A stretch of DNA of 64,000 nucleotides from JASJAR01 sp039198225 (GTDB taxonomy: Bacteria > Pseudomonadota > Alphaproteobacteria > Rhodobacterales > Rhodobacteraceae): NCBI GenBank assembly GCA_039198225.1, contig JBCCTQ010000003.1:62001-126000 (forward strand). The letters run 5' to 3'. Numbering within the stretch: the first letter of the stretch is position 1; each line of letters begins with the position of its first letter. Shown here one piece after another: positions 35,692-44,312 of the stretch. The translations under genes and the position numbers were made by a program. The notes under the pieces were generated by a model. It was not told where the DNA came from. It saw nothing but the letters and a program-made list of their open reading frames with translations, and searched no databases.

Positions 35692-36110
35692 CGTCCGACA
35701 CCGCAATTTTGGCCGTCGAAAGGTTCCTGGCGGTACCATTCGTTTTGATAGGTTTGAGCCATGTCCTCCAGCCAAAACTCTGGATCGACTTCTTCGAGAG
35801 GCTGGAGGCACAAGGCAGGTCCGCCACTATTTGGCGCACGTTCACTTTGGAATTGTGGCCGGCGGTTCTCATCGTGGGCTTTCACCAGGATTGGTCCTGG
35901 CCCGGCGTGCTGCTCACAATTTACGGGCATGCCTTGTTGCTCAAGATCTCGCTGTCACTATTGGCACCCGACTTGGGTCGCGGGAGCCTTGGATTGGCGA
36001 CTGCCTGGGACGGGATGGGCATGCAGATCGCGGGGCTCATTCTTGTCGGATTGGGCCTCCTCTGCGCGAGGAATGTCCTCGCGCAAGCTGCATCTATCGA
36101 TCTTACGTGA
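35688..36110 (+). CDS. Small integral membrane protein
   Basis: A 140-aa protein with four predicted membrane segments (about 8-25, 52-68, 72-92 and 108-128) and few charged residues. The layout recalls four-helix DoxX-like proteins, but the match is not firm. It overlaps the GNAT gene by 4 nt and ends the cluster. Confidence 0.65.
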   Translation: MTSDTAILAVERFLAVPFVLIGLSHVLQPKLWIDFFERLEAQGRSATIWRTFTLELWPAVLIVGFHQDWSWPGVLLTIYGHALLLKISLSLLAPDLGRGSLGLATAWDGMGMQIAGLILVGLGLLCARNVLAQAASIDLT

Positions 36111-36554
36111 TGTCAATTATTGTATACTTTAAAGTCGCTTAGCGCCCTAAATTAACAAAGATATTATCTGCGATTGCCGCAGCGCCCGCGATCGGCCCGC
36201 TGCACATCATTTTCGCCGCCCATGCCGCAAGCAGCCATCTTGGCGGTCCACTTTTTAGAGGCTCAGAGCGATGCCAAGATGGTTGCGTCATGGGCATACG
36301 TCGTGGTGGGAATGGCCGACGTGTCGGTGTCTACCTTGTCCGTTCATTTAATTCAGATGTCCCCACACTCAGCAGTGTCGCACTACCTTTCTCGCCCATT
36401 TGGCGGTCATGAACGCCTTAGATGAAGCGGGCTACCTGGCTGGCGCATAGCCGGCGATCGACGGCGACATCGAGTGTGGCCCGCCTTGACGCTGGGCGGG
36501 CTAAGGCGACACAAGGCGATCACTCGCGCTTTCCGGTTCCGCGCCGGACTTTCG
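36111..36554. other. Intergenic region without a supported gene
   Basis: A 444-nt spacer between the membrane protein and the convergent AraC gene. An 84-codon frame at 36174-36425 has no ribosome-binding site or known features. No clear terminator or operator was found. Confidence 0.45.
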
Positions 36555-37535
36555 TCACGCGGCACGTACTTCCTTCTCCCGCCAATCCGCTGGGGCCAGG
36601 CCCTTTTCTCGCTTGAAGGCCCGCGAGAAGGCCTCCGGGGCGTCATAGCCGACCTTGTGTGATATCTCTGAGACCGACACCTGCGTTTCCCGGAGGAGCG
36701 CCGCCGCCGCCTCAATGCGTTGCATGAGGATATAGCGGCCGGGTCCAATGCCCATCACTTCGGCAAAGCGCGCTACAAACGCAGATCTCGACATTCCAAC
36801 CTCAATGGCGAGGTCGTCCACGCGTAGGGGCGCCGACAGATCTGCGTGGATCCGCGCGAGGGCGTGCGACATTCTTGGATGGGCCATCCCGCGCAGCCAG
36901 CCTATTGGCGCAGCACTCCGCTCGACATGGGCGCGCAGAGCTTCGGTGAGCATGAGGCGGCAGAGCTCCGATACGATGGCATCGCTGGCCAATCGACCCG
37001 AGCGTAACTCGCGGGCCGCCATACCGACCGAGGCTTGGATCCACTGACGTGTTTCTAAGCTCTCGATGTGGATCACCATCAATTCCGGCAGACTTGTTAG
37101 AATCGGACTGCTCGAGGAGTTACTTGCGATAAATCCACAAAGGATACGCGTCCTCTCGCCACCACCACCGTACTGGATGCGCACAAGCCCATCCGGACCA
37201 GCTGGGAGCAAAAGATCATTGCCCGACACCGGCCTACATCCTGGTGAGCTGGCCAGCACGTGAAGTGCGTTTGTTGGCAGAAAGATGATGTCGCCTGGTC
37301 CGGCAATGCAATGGGTGCGGTAGCCCTGATCTTCATCGAGCGAGATGATCGCCCGGCCTTCTGTCACGATATGATAGGCGATGACTTGGCGCGGCAGCGT
37401 CGCCATAAAAGGAAAACAGTCTTGCTCGGTGACATGGGCGGTTATGGCCCAGGGATGCGAGAGTTCTGCCTTCAAAAAGACGGCGCATGTCAGGTCAAGC
37501 GAGGCAACAAGACTGCTCAGCGGGTCAAAACGCAT
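36555..37535 (-). CDS. AraC family transcriptional regulator
   Basis: A 326-aa regulator. The N-terminal half is a cupin sensor domain (AYHIVTEGRAIISLDED...GDIIFLPTNALHVL). The C-terminal ~100 residues have the two AraC helix-turn-helices, LRVDDLAIEVGMSRSAFVARFAE and VSVSEISHKVGYDAPEAFSRAFKRE. ATG 37535 follows AAGGAGGG, so it is chosen over an upstream in-frame ATG at 37583. The target genes are not evident; the nearest divergent gene is the CadC-like regulator. Confidence 0.88.
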   Translation of the reverse strand: MRFDPLSSLVASLDLTCAVFLKAELSHPWAITAHVTEQDCFPFMATLPRQVIAYHIVTEGRAIISLDEDQGYRTHCIAGPGDIIFLPTNALHVLASSPGCRPVSGNDLLLPAGPDGLVRIQYGGGGERTRILCGFIASNSSSSPILTSLPELMVIHIESLETRQWIQASVGMAARELRSGRLASDAIVSELCRLMLTEALRAHVERSAAPIGWLRGMAHPRMSHALARIHADLSAPLRVDDLAIEVGMSRSAFVARFAEVMGIGPGRYILMQRIEAAAALLRETQVSVSEISHKVGYDAPEAFSRAFKREKGLAPADWREKEVRAA

Positions 37536-37834
37536 TTTCGGGGCCCTCCTTAAAATCCACCCTTCAGCGCCACGAAAATGCATGCCGCCGTACCGGTAGC
37601 GGACCTTCTATGGGTATGCCGGAAGAGAAGTCCTGAAAGAGTTCTGAAATCCGCCTGCACCCAGAAAGGACGGCTATTCCCACAAAGTTTGCAGCGGAAC
37701 ACGGCCGATCTGACATGACCGTGCCACCGGATGGCATGATTGAGCGTCCAACATGGCTCACGTTGGCGTGAAGGGCCTTCTGTTTCTCAGTCATTTGCTT
37801 ATCAAATGACCGATCTTTGAAACGGGTGCTTCCG

Positions 37835-39037
37835 ATGAAGCAAGAAATGCTTATCGCCGACTGGCACATCGATGTGGCAGCGAGAACAGCAGAACGGAAC
37901 GGCCAATCCGAAACACTTTCACCGAGGGCCATCCGGCTCTTAAGGGTGCTTTCGTCGACCGCCGGCACAACTCTAAGTCGTACTAGGTTGCTAGATCTGG
38001 TCTGGCCGGATGTTTTTGTAACGGACGAAAGTCTCACACAAGTTGTCTCGGAAGTGCGCCGTAAACTCGCAAACCGGGCGATCATCGTAACCGTACCGCG
38101 GGGAGGTTACCGCCTCACGGCGCCGGTCATCGATTTGTACCCCGCACTCCCGAATGCGGATGCGGGACTGGATGTCAGCTTTCCAATCGATGCTTACACG
38201 CTTTGCATCGAAGCAATTGAGTGCTTGTCGCGCTTCGATGAAGGAGCACTAAGAACCGCCGTCGACTTGGCCGCCCAAGCCGTTGCCGTCGCACCGCAGT
38301 CGGCAGACGCCAGAGCTTACCACGCCTTTTTTCTCTTCAAGCGTCATACACTTTGGTCGGAGGGTGCAAACCTACTCGAGGCGGCCTACGGCGAGGTTGA
38401 AACAGCGCTCGCGCTCGACCCTGGCAACGCCCTTGCGCATTTCACCGCGGCCGCGCTTGGCCTTTTCGGAAAAATGCCGCGCTATGGCTGGGCCAACCTT
38501 GAAAGGTCCCTTTCGCTTATGGCGACCAATGCCGGAGTTCACGCCGATGCAAGCGCCCTTGTTTTGTCGCAAGGTCATAGGCGCGCGTCGATCGCTTTGG
38601 CAAAACAGGCCGCGCGATTGGATCGCGATCAATTCGAAGGCGAAATGGTCGTTGCGCGCCTTATGGCGAAATCCGATCCCGTCGCGTCCCGCGTTCACGG
38701 AAAAAGGGCGCTGCAAAAAACCCAAGACCAAATTTCGACAAACCCAGCCGCGCTGCCAGCGCTTTATGCCAGGGGACCGCTTTTGGCTCATGTTGGCGAA
38801 ATAGACGCCGCGCGGTCTGCGATTGAAGCTGTTCCACACCAAAACTCACCCTTAGAGTACTTCAGGGCAATCGGTTTCGCGCAAATTGGTGACTTTTCGT
38901 CGGCACTGGAAAGGGTCGACTTCCTTGCGTCGCGCGGTTGGCGTTTGGGCTGTTTTCTGGACATCGACGATGCATTCGCTCCGCTTATGAGTGACCGTAA
39001 ATTCACGAATTTGCTCGGTGAATTGAGCGCTGCGTAA
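37835..39037 (+). CDS. CadC-like winged-helix regulator with TPR-like C-terminus
   Basis: A 400-aa protein. Residues ~5-95 are an OmpR/PhoB-type winged helix (LSPRAIRLLRVLSS, LVWPDVFVTDESLTQVVSEVRRKL, VPRGGYRL), as in CadC-type regulators. There is no membrane segment after it. The remaining ~290 residues are Ala-rich helices with TPR-like repeats (LAAQAVAVAPQSADARAYHA, ALDPGNALAHFTAAALGLFG). ATG 37835 is chosen; TTG 37817 is also in frame. It might control the neighbouring caspase/Tad locus, but only location suggests this. Confidence 0.8.
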   Translation: MKQEMLIADWHIDVAARTAERNGQSETLSPRAIRLLRVLSSTAGTTLSRTRLLDLVWPDVFVTDESLTQVVSEVRRKLANRAIIVTVPRGGYRLTAPVIDLYPALPNADAGLDVSFPIDAYTLCIEAIECLSRFDEGALRTAVDLAAQAVAVAPQSADARAYHAFFLFKRHTLWSEGANLLEAAYGEVETALALDPGNALAHFTAAALGLFGKMPRYGWANLERSLSLMATNAGVHADASALVLSQGHRRASIALAKQAARLDRDQFEGEMVVARLMAKSDPVASRVHGKRALQKTQDQISTNPAALPALYARGPLLAHVGEIDAARSAIEAVPHQNSPLEYFRAIGFAQIGDFSSALERVDFLASRGWRLGCFLDIDDAFAPLMSDRKFTNLLGELSAA

Positions 39038-39226
39038 CGCCGGAAATTGCAATGCTTAAGACGCCAACCTTTATGCTCTACCAGTCGTAAATCCATTCGC
39101 GAGAGCCGATTGAGCAGCTTCGGGGCCGGGGACGAAACCTCAAATGACCACCCGGCGATTAGAATGCTGGAAAATTGTAGTCCTGGCGCTTGCAATCTGC
39201 ACCCAGGCGGTCCAGCTCCGGTTTGA

Positions 39227-39261
39227 GTGGTCTAGCCACCTGGAGGTGATCCATAGACCAC
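39227..39261. repeat. Inverted repeat containing a near-perfect anti-16S sequence
   Basis: GTGGTCTA (39227-39234) and TAGACCAC (39254-39261) form a perfect 8-bp stem. Inside lies CCACCTGGAGGTGATCC: CACCT pairs with AGGTG, and GGAGGTGATCC is complementary to the 16S rRNA 3' end. No gene follows. It may be a leftover of a mobile element, and on the minus strand it could terminate the caspase operon. Confidence 0.5.
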
Positions 39262-39276
39262 CCCCCAGGCATCTTA

Positions 39277-41727
39277 CTAGTTCAGGTCGACCCGAAACGG
39301 ATTGAGTTCCCATGAAAGCTCGGCCAATTGGATAAGCCGGGCTCTCGGATCGGAATTGGACAATTCCGTGCCATATCGGGCGAGCAGTCGTTCCAGCGCC
39401 TCCCGGCTCGCAGGACCGAACGCCCCATCCACTTCGAGATCCGCGCCAAGCTCCACCATTAACGTCTGGGTACCGCCGTCTAGTTGGCCCGGTGTCAACG
39501 CATCGAGGAGATCCTCCGCTCGTTTGGTGTAACGGTTTGCGCCTAAGGTTGCGCTCTTCGCGGCGACCGCGGCGGCATCGAAGACACCGAGACCCGCAGG
39601 GCGACGCTCAAGGATCATCTCGGCTGCGGTTGTACCGGACCGCGCATGGCCTCGGCTCAACGCCTCTTTAAACCAATCCACCGCTCGATTGAGGTCTTCT
39701 CCTTCAGGAGCACGGCCGTCGCGGTACATCCGAGCGATATTAAAGGGCGCTGTGGGATGGCCGCTTTCGCTCGCCTTAAGGAACAGTTCGTAGGCTTTCG
39801 CATCGTCCACGACGAGACCGGCGCGCCCACGGTAATGCGCGATTCCGAGACTATTAAAGCCGTAAATGTCTCCCCGGCTTGCACTTTCGCGGAGGTAGCG
39901 AAGCCCGCGGTCGGCATCGAAATAGGAATTGTCGGGATTGAGATAAAACGAAGCGAGGTCGTTCATCGCAAAGGTGTGGCCCACTTCCAGAGAGCGGAGC
40001 ACGAGATCGTAGCCCTCCACTTCCAGCGCATCGGTGCCACCGAAACGGAGAAGCTGGCGTCCGAGGGAATAAAAGGCATAAGGATCGCCCTCATCGGTTC
40101 CCCGTGCGTAGAATTGAAGCACGTCCTCGGGCGCCCGTCCCTCAATGACGCGGTCCTCGGCTTTGGCCCGTTCGAATGCGACGAGCCCCAAAGCGTACCA
40201 GGCTCGGGAATGTCCGAGGTCACGTGCGGTTTCGAAGGCTGTTTCCGCGGCATCAATGTCGCGGAGCGCGAGATGAGCTCGGCCAAGTTGATAAAAGAAG
40301 CGCCCTTCCCCCGGTTCGGCGGCCGCGGCGGCCAAACAGACCCGGAGTGCGGCTTCAGGTTCGAGCTCGTTAGGGTAACGCGTGATCCCCATCCCATCGG
40401 GGTCAAGATGGTCTCCGGCATGGAAATCGCACGGTGAAACCTCGAGACGAATTGCGATCCGCTCTTCGGAAGCGGCCCGCGAGATGGTTATCTCGTCGAG
40501 AATTTCTGGAGCGCCAAGCGACAGGGCCGGCACCTGGACAGACTGGTTCACGAGAACAAGTTTCTCTAACTCCTCAGCAGAAAGCGGAAGGCCAAGAACA
40601 TCCTGTCTTCGACCGTCATCGCCGGGCAGGATCAAACGGCCGAATTCGGGGCCTGCGCTCACCGTGACGCGCTCGCCCGGTGTGGGGGCGACGGCACCGA
40701 GGAGCGCCTCCCCGATATCGACTTCGGGAACGAAAGCCGCATCAATCACAGCGGCGCTCTGGGCGTCGGACACGGTCACAATCGCTTCCGGTTCATCGAC
40801 GACGCGCGCCAATCCGCGGGTCTGGCCGGTGCCAAATGCGTTGATTGCCAAAGGCCGTGAAAGGGCGGCGCCGATGCCGAAACTCGCGGGCTCGATCAAG
40901 GTTGAACTGTCCCAGGGGATTTGGCGACCCGCGGTAACGTCATAAACCGTTCGACGTACGCCTTCGAAAATGTCCTGGATCTCCGCATCGGGCGTTTCAC
41001 TTGCCGCCTCCACAAGGGCGGCCGTAAAGGGACTGTTTTGACCTTCTCCGTCAAAGGCCAAGGCCCCCGGCGCCGTCGAATACATCAGCATCGAATTTAA
41101 AGGTGCCGCAAGGGAGGCAAAACCGGTCTTGGTTTCTCTAAGGCCCGCACCGAGCGCGGTGAGCTGCGCGCGCCCGACAAAAGGATTGTCTCGACACGAA
41201 TCGAGTATCACCACCTGCAGCCGTGCCCGGGCTCCAACGATGCTGACGAGCGAACTCAACGACACCGTCTCGAATGGAATATCGTAGACCGTGTCGAGAT
41301 CGGCATCGACCGGCACGAGGTAGTTTTCCGAGCCAATCTGGAAGCCGTGTCCGGCAAAAAAGACAACGACTTCCGTGTCTTTGTCGACGTCGAAAAGGAT
41401 CCGCCTCAGCGCATCCTCAAAGCCCCGTTTCGTGATGTCAGCGTGATGTTGGACGATGTAGTCTTGCTGACGGAGAAAATCTGCCACGATCTCGGCGTCG
41501 GCTTGGGCATTGGGAAGGCTCGGGATCGCCGAATAGGAGCCGTTACCGATCACCAAAGCGTAGCGCTTTTCGGCGCGGACACTCGTGTCGATACTCCGGA
41601 GCGGCAGAATTGAGGTCGATCCCGAGATAAGCTGGTCGAGATAGGACCCGGTCTGGGCCGATGCCCCGCCCGCGAGGCAGGACACCGTACCAAGAAGGGT
41701 CGCGGTGAGGCGTAACCCACGCATCAT
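39277..41727 (-). CDS. Secreted caspase-like peptidase with Sel1 repeats
   Basis: An 816-aa exported protein with a signal peptide (cleavage after ~24, ASAQ). Residues ~55-290 are a peptidase C14 domain: KRYALVIGNGSY start, catalytic His127 in FFAGHGF, catalytic Cys178 in LDSCRDNPF. After a variable linker, about residues 450-680 contain tandem Sel1/TPR-like repeats (SAWYALGLVAFERAKAEDR, GFNSLGIAHYRGRAGL, APFNIARMYRDGRAPEGEDLNRAVDWFKEA). The C-terminus resembles a peptidoglycan-binding fold (LGADLEVDGAFGPASREALERLL). Both catalytic residues are intact. It is the last gene of a four-gene operon divergent from the Tad-like array. Confidence 0.88.
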   Translation of the reverse strand: MMRGLRLTATLLGTVSCLAGGASAQTGSYLDQLISGSTSILPLRSIDTSVRAEKRYALVIGNGSYSAIPSLPNAQADAEIVADFLRQQDYIVQHHADITKRGFEDALRRILFDVDKDTEVVVFFAGHGFQIGSENYLVPVDADLDTVYDIPFETVSLSSLVSIVGARARLQVVILDSCRDNPFVGRAQLTALGAGLRETKTGFASLAAPLNSMLMYSTAPGALAFDGEGQNSPFTAALVEAASETPDAEIQDIFEGVRRTVYDVTAGRQIPWDSSTLIEPASFGIGAALSRPLAINAFGTGQTRGLARVVDEPEAIVTVSDAQSAAVIDAAFVPEVDIGEALLGAVAPTPGERVTVSAGPEFGRLILPGDDGRRQDVLGLPLSAEELEKLVLVNQSVQVPALSLGAPEILDEITISRAASEERIAIRLEVSPCDFHAGDHLDPDGMGITRYPNELEPEAALRVCLAAAAAEPGEGRFFYQLGRAHLALRDIDAAETAFETARDLGHSRAWYALGLVAFERAKAEDRVIEGRAPEDVLQFYARGTDEGDPYAFYSLGRQLLRFGGTDALEVEGYDLVLRSLEVGHTFAMNDLASFYLNPDNSYFDADRGLRYLRESASRGDIYGFNSLGIAHYRGRAGLVVDDAKAYELFLKASESGHPTAPFNIARMYRDGRAPEGEDLNRAVDWFKEALSRGHARSGTTAAEMILERRPAGLGVFDAAAVAAKSATLGANRYTKRAEDLLDALTPGQLDGGTQTLMVELGADLEVDGAFGPASREALERLLARYGTELSNSDPRARLIQLAELSWELNPFRVDLN

Positions 41728-41733
41728 ATCGTC

Positions 41734-41997
41734 CTAGCCTCCCCAGCCGCCGTCTTCGTCACCGTCATCGCCACCGCGGTTCGCAAGATAGGCATCGCGT
41801 TGGATCTGCGCCGGCGTCCGGGTCTCGGTCCGGATTTCAGGTGGAGCACTCACCGGTTCGGGCGCAACAAATGCAGCCACTTGTGGCGCCGGTTCCGGGG
41901 CAACGGGCTGTGGGTCCATAAACTCCGGTATCCCGCAGGCGCCGAGGCTCAGCAGCGCAGTCGTTGAGAGCGCCGCCTTCAAAAAAGTGCGTTTCAT
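41734..41997 (-). CDS. Small lipoprotein
   Basis: An 87-aa protein with a lipobox (LLSLGAC, Cys21). The mature part is Pro/Ala/Val-rich with an acidic, Gly-rich end (GGDDGDEDGGWGG). AAGGAG precedes ATG 41997. Six nt separate its stop from the caspase start, so the two are co-transcribed. It may anchor or assist the caspase protein at the envelope. Family not recognised. Confidence 0.8.
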   Translation of the reverse strand: MKRTFLKAALSTTALLSLGACGIPEFMDPQPVAPEPAPQVAAFVAPEPVSAPPEIRTETRTPAQIQRDAYLANRGGDDGDEDGGWGG

Positions 41998-42022
41998 GTC
42001 TGATACTCCTTCCAGATTGGTG

Positions 42023-42199
42023 TCAGCCGGCTTTCGCCGCCGGCTCGGTCCGTGATGCGGCTCCCGTTTGGCGGCTGCCGCTGGCGGTTTTGATCCGCTC
42101 GATCAAGTTCAAGAGTTTCGATGGATCGACCCGTGCCCGGGTGTCCGTTGGACAGGCCCCCGCTGGGCCAGTGATCGGTCTGAGACGTGTCGAGACCAT
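42023..42199 (-). CDS. Small basic protein of 58 aa
   Basis: A short frame starting at ATG 42199, preceded by an excellent GAGGAGGGGA site. It contains DPSKLLNLIERIKTA, which closely resembles DPAKTLRLIERIREA at the end of the 98-aa protein encoded just upstream. The tail is basic and Ala-rich. An open frame continues upstream, but this start has the best ribosome-binding site. It has no signal peptide from this start. Function unknown. Confidence 0.55.
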   Translation of the reverse strand: MVSTRLRPITGPAGACPTDTRARVDPSKLLNLIERIKTASGSRQTGAASRTEPAAKAG

Positions 42200-42305
42200 G
42201 CTTCCCCTCCTCGGTCGAACGCCTCCTTTGTCGACGTCGGGGGATCGGAGCGCTGTGACGGGCGTCACTCGCGTTTCCATTTTTCCGAAAATTCTCCATG
42301 ACCCC

Positions 42306-42602
42306 TCAATTCCCGGCGCGGCCGCCGGCCTCGCGGATGCGTTCGATAAGCCGGAGGGTCTTTGCCGGGTCGGAGCGCCAAGCCGCTCTAATCGCTGGAA
42401 TTTCGAGCCAATCGGGTCCGATCGCCTCCGAGTCCGGTTTCCCGGCATCGAGATCAGCATTGCGGGTGCGGGGTCCGGCGAGCTCCGCAAGTTCCTGACA
42501 GAAAAACGCTGCTAGATAATCCGACGGAAGGCCGAAACTGGGACAGGCTCCGGCCGCACTCGCACTCACCGTTAACGCAATACTTGCGCAGAGCATCCTC
42601 AT
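42306..42602 (-). CDS. Small secreted protein of 98 aa
   Basis: It has a signal peptide (MRMLCASIALTVSASAAGA) and two Cys in the early mature part (CPSFGLPSDYLAAFFCQE). It ends with DPAKTLRLIERIREAGGRAGN, a motif shared with the next small gene. ATG 42602 follows GGGGGA. It is the first gene of the minus-strand operon, which diverges from the Tad-like array. Family not recognised. Confidence 0.65.
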   Translation of the reverse strand: MRMLCASIALTVSASAAGACPSFGLPSDYLAAFFCQELAELAGPRTRNADLDAGKPDSEAIGPDWLEIPAIRAAWRSDPAKTLRLIERIREAGGRAGN

Positions 42603-42762
42603 CACGAGTCCCCCGTCTCGGCGAGGCAACTGCCCCGCATCACGGGCCAATTCGCTACTAAAGAGGCGCGAGATCGTGTGCGGTGTCGTTTCGAGTACGA
42701 CGCCGCGACGCTTGCCCCCCACTTCTTCTTAATGGCCGTAGAAACCGACGCGGGACGGACGC
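42603..42762. promoter_or_regulatory. Divergent promoter region of the caspase/Tad locus
   Basis: This 160-nt gap separates the minus-strand caspase operon from the plus-strand Tad-like array, so it should hold both promoters. I found no convincing palindrome or -35/-10 pair by eye. Confidence 0.45.
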
Positions 42763-42894
42763 ATGAGCCTCGACTACCTTTTGACAACCGGCGCGCTTCT
42801 TGTGGGTTTCGTGGCCGTCGTGACGCTCTTGATCGATGCCCTGGTCGGCTCGATGGCAATCAAGACGTTCCTGTTTTCGCTACCGGTGGGCTGA
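42763..42894 (+). CDS. Pilin-like mini-protein 1 (43 aa)
   Basis: It starts MSLDYLLTTGALLVGFVAVV, with one hydrophobic segment. The opening resembles the three other mini-proteins in this array (MSMEYLLIFG, MTLEKLLIFG, MTLEKILILG), with an acidic residue at position 4. There is no canonical prepilin leader. It lies 3 nt before the first ATPase gene and is probably co-translated. It could be a pilin-like subunit or a small membrane accessory. Confidence 0.65.
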   Translation: MSLDYLLTTGALLVGFVAVVTLLIDALVGSMAIKTFLFSLPVG

Positions 42895-42897
42895 GCA

Positions 42898-43899
42898 ATG
42901 GTCGCAGACGCCGTTTATGACAGCCTCCTCAGGCACCTTCTGGGTCCACTGGCGCGCTACTACGACGACCCGTCGGTCAGCGAGATCATGATCAACGGGC
43001 CCAATGAGGTCTTCATCGACGCCAAAGGCGGAATTCGGAAATCCGAACATGCCATGCGCGACAGCGCATCGCTCAGGGCACTCGCCCGCGTGATCCTCCA
43101 ATTCTCCGGGAAGCGCCTCGATCCCCACGAATTATCTCTAGAGGCGAGGACACCTTCGAAGGCGCGGGTTCACATTGTCCAAGACCCGGCGGCGCGGGCC
43201 GGAATCACGATCGCGATCCGGCAATTTGCCACCGACCCTCCGAGCGTTGAGGATCTCGTGGCGTCGGGGTCTCTCTCTGAAGACGCGGTGTCTTGGCTCG
43301 AAGACCAGGTTGTCGGGCACAAGAACATCATCATTTCGGGTGGCACTGGCACGGGCAAAACCACCCTTCTCGGAATTCTGGCCCGGTTGATGGACCCGAC
43401 CGAACGGATTCTCACGATTGAAGACGTAGCCGAACTGGACCTACGGATGCCCCACGTGGTCCCGCTGGAAGCCCAAATGCGCGATGCTAAGGGCCGGGGC
43501 GGGGTCACGATACGCGATCTTTTCCGCGCGGCTCTCCGAATGCGGCCTGACCGGATCCTCGTGGGCGAATGCCGGGGCGGCGAAGCCCTCGATATGATCC
43601 AGGCCATGAATTCCGGCCATGCAGGATCGCTCTCCACGGTCCATGCGGACGATCCTGGCCGTGCGCTCTCCCGGCTTGAAACGATGTGCCTCATGTCGGA
43701 TGCCGACGTCCCGCTGGTTGCTGTCAGACGGCAAATTATCGAAGCGATTGACGTGGTGGTTCAGGTGCGCCGGACCCAAGGCAAACGCCAGGTCGTCGAG
43801 ATCGCAGAAGTTTCAAAGGAAAACACCGAGAGCGGGCCATACCCGGTCCGCCAGCTCTTCTATCGCGCAAGCCCGGACGCTCCTTTGCTGCGGCAATAA
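42898..43899 (+). CDS. CpaF/TadA-type secretion ATPase (short form)
   Basis: A 333-aa hexameric motor of the VirB11/GspE family. The N-terminal domain starts DDPSVSEIMINGPNEVFID, typical of CpaF. Walker A is GGTGTGKTT at residues 148-156, ILTIEDVAELDL covers the Asp box, and MRPDRILVGECRGGEALDMIQAMNSGHAGSLSTVHAD is the Walker B and His box. It lacks the N-terminal extension of the second ATPase at 48882. It probably powers pilus or substrate movement with TadB/TadC. Confidence 0.9.
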   Translation: MVADAVYDSLLRHLLGPLARYYDDPSVSEIMINGPNEVFIDAKGGIRKSEHAMRDSASLRALARVILQFSGKRLDPHELSLEARTPSKARVHIVQDPAARAGITIAIRQFATDPPSVEDLVASGSLSEDAVSWLEDQVVGHKNIIISGGTGTGKTTLLGILARLMDPTERILTIEDVAELDLRMPHVVPLEAQMRDAKGRGGVTIRDLFRAALRMRPDRILVGECRGGEALDMIQAMNSGHAGSLSTVHADDPGRALSRLETMCLMSDADVPLVAVRRQIIEAIDVVVQVRRTQGKRQVVEIAEVSKENTESGPYPVRQLFYRASPDAPLLRQ

Positions 43900-43989
43900 C
43901 CCTTTGTCGTAACCAGAACGACACCGGCCCTGCCACCGAAGCAACATCCTAAGCTCATCCCATCGAACAAGCCCTGGAGGACGCAAAGG

Positions 43990-44109
43990 ATGTCGATGGA
44001 ATACCTCTTGATCTTCGGCCTCGGCATCGCGGCCACCACGGTCCTCGCGACCATGAGCACCGACATTGCCGACTTCGTCATCGACACGATCCGCGATCTC
44101 ATCGAGTAG
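43990..44109 (+). CDS. Pilin-like mini-protein 2 (39 aa)
   Basis: It reads MSMEYLLIFGLGIAATTVLA then a short acidic tail ending IRDLIE. ATG 43990 has a GGAGG site about 11 nt upstream. One membrane helix takes up most of it. It resembles a mature type IVb pilin core that begins directly with its hydrophobic part. Confidence 0.65.
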   Translation: MSMEYLLIFGLGIAATTVLATMSTDIADFVIDTIRDLIE

Positions 44110-44156
44110 CGAGCGGCCGAATGAAACCTCCTGCCTTCATGAAAAGGAAATCGAAT

Positions 44157-44312
44157 ATGACCCTGGAAAAACTCCTGATTTTCGGCTTCGCCCTTGCCGC
44201 GCTCCTGGCCATCACGACCCTTGGCACCTCGGTGATGACCACCAGGACCGACGGCGAAGGCCAGCTCCAGGATAAAATGGATGAGCTTGCTGAATCCGGT
44301 GGCGACGGGTGA
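44157..44312 (+). CDS. Pilin-like mini-protein 3 (51 aa)
   Basis: It reads MTLEKLLIFGFALAALLAIT, then a polar tail. ATG 44157 follows AAGGAA. It is a close paralogue of mini-protein 4, sharing MTLEK(L/I)LI(F/L)GFALA and a charged C-terminal stretch with Q and DK/DL. Its stop overlaps the GTG start of the Cys-rich protein by 4 nt. Confidence 0.7.
   Translation: MTLEKLLIFGFALAALLAITTLGTSVMTTRTDGEGQLQDKMDELAESGGDG

Noticed and set aside
36174..36425. 83-aa plus-strand frame between the membrane protein and AraC genes
   Set aside because: No ribosome-binding site or similarity; the composition fits random open frame.
41994..42299. 101-aa minus-strand frame starting at 42299
   Set aside because: It overlaps the 58-aa frame that has both a strong ribosome-binding site and a motif shared with the upstream gene; this frame also overlaps the lipoprotein start.
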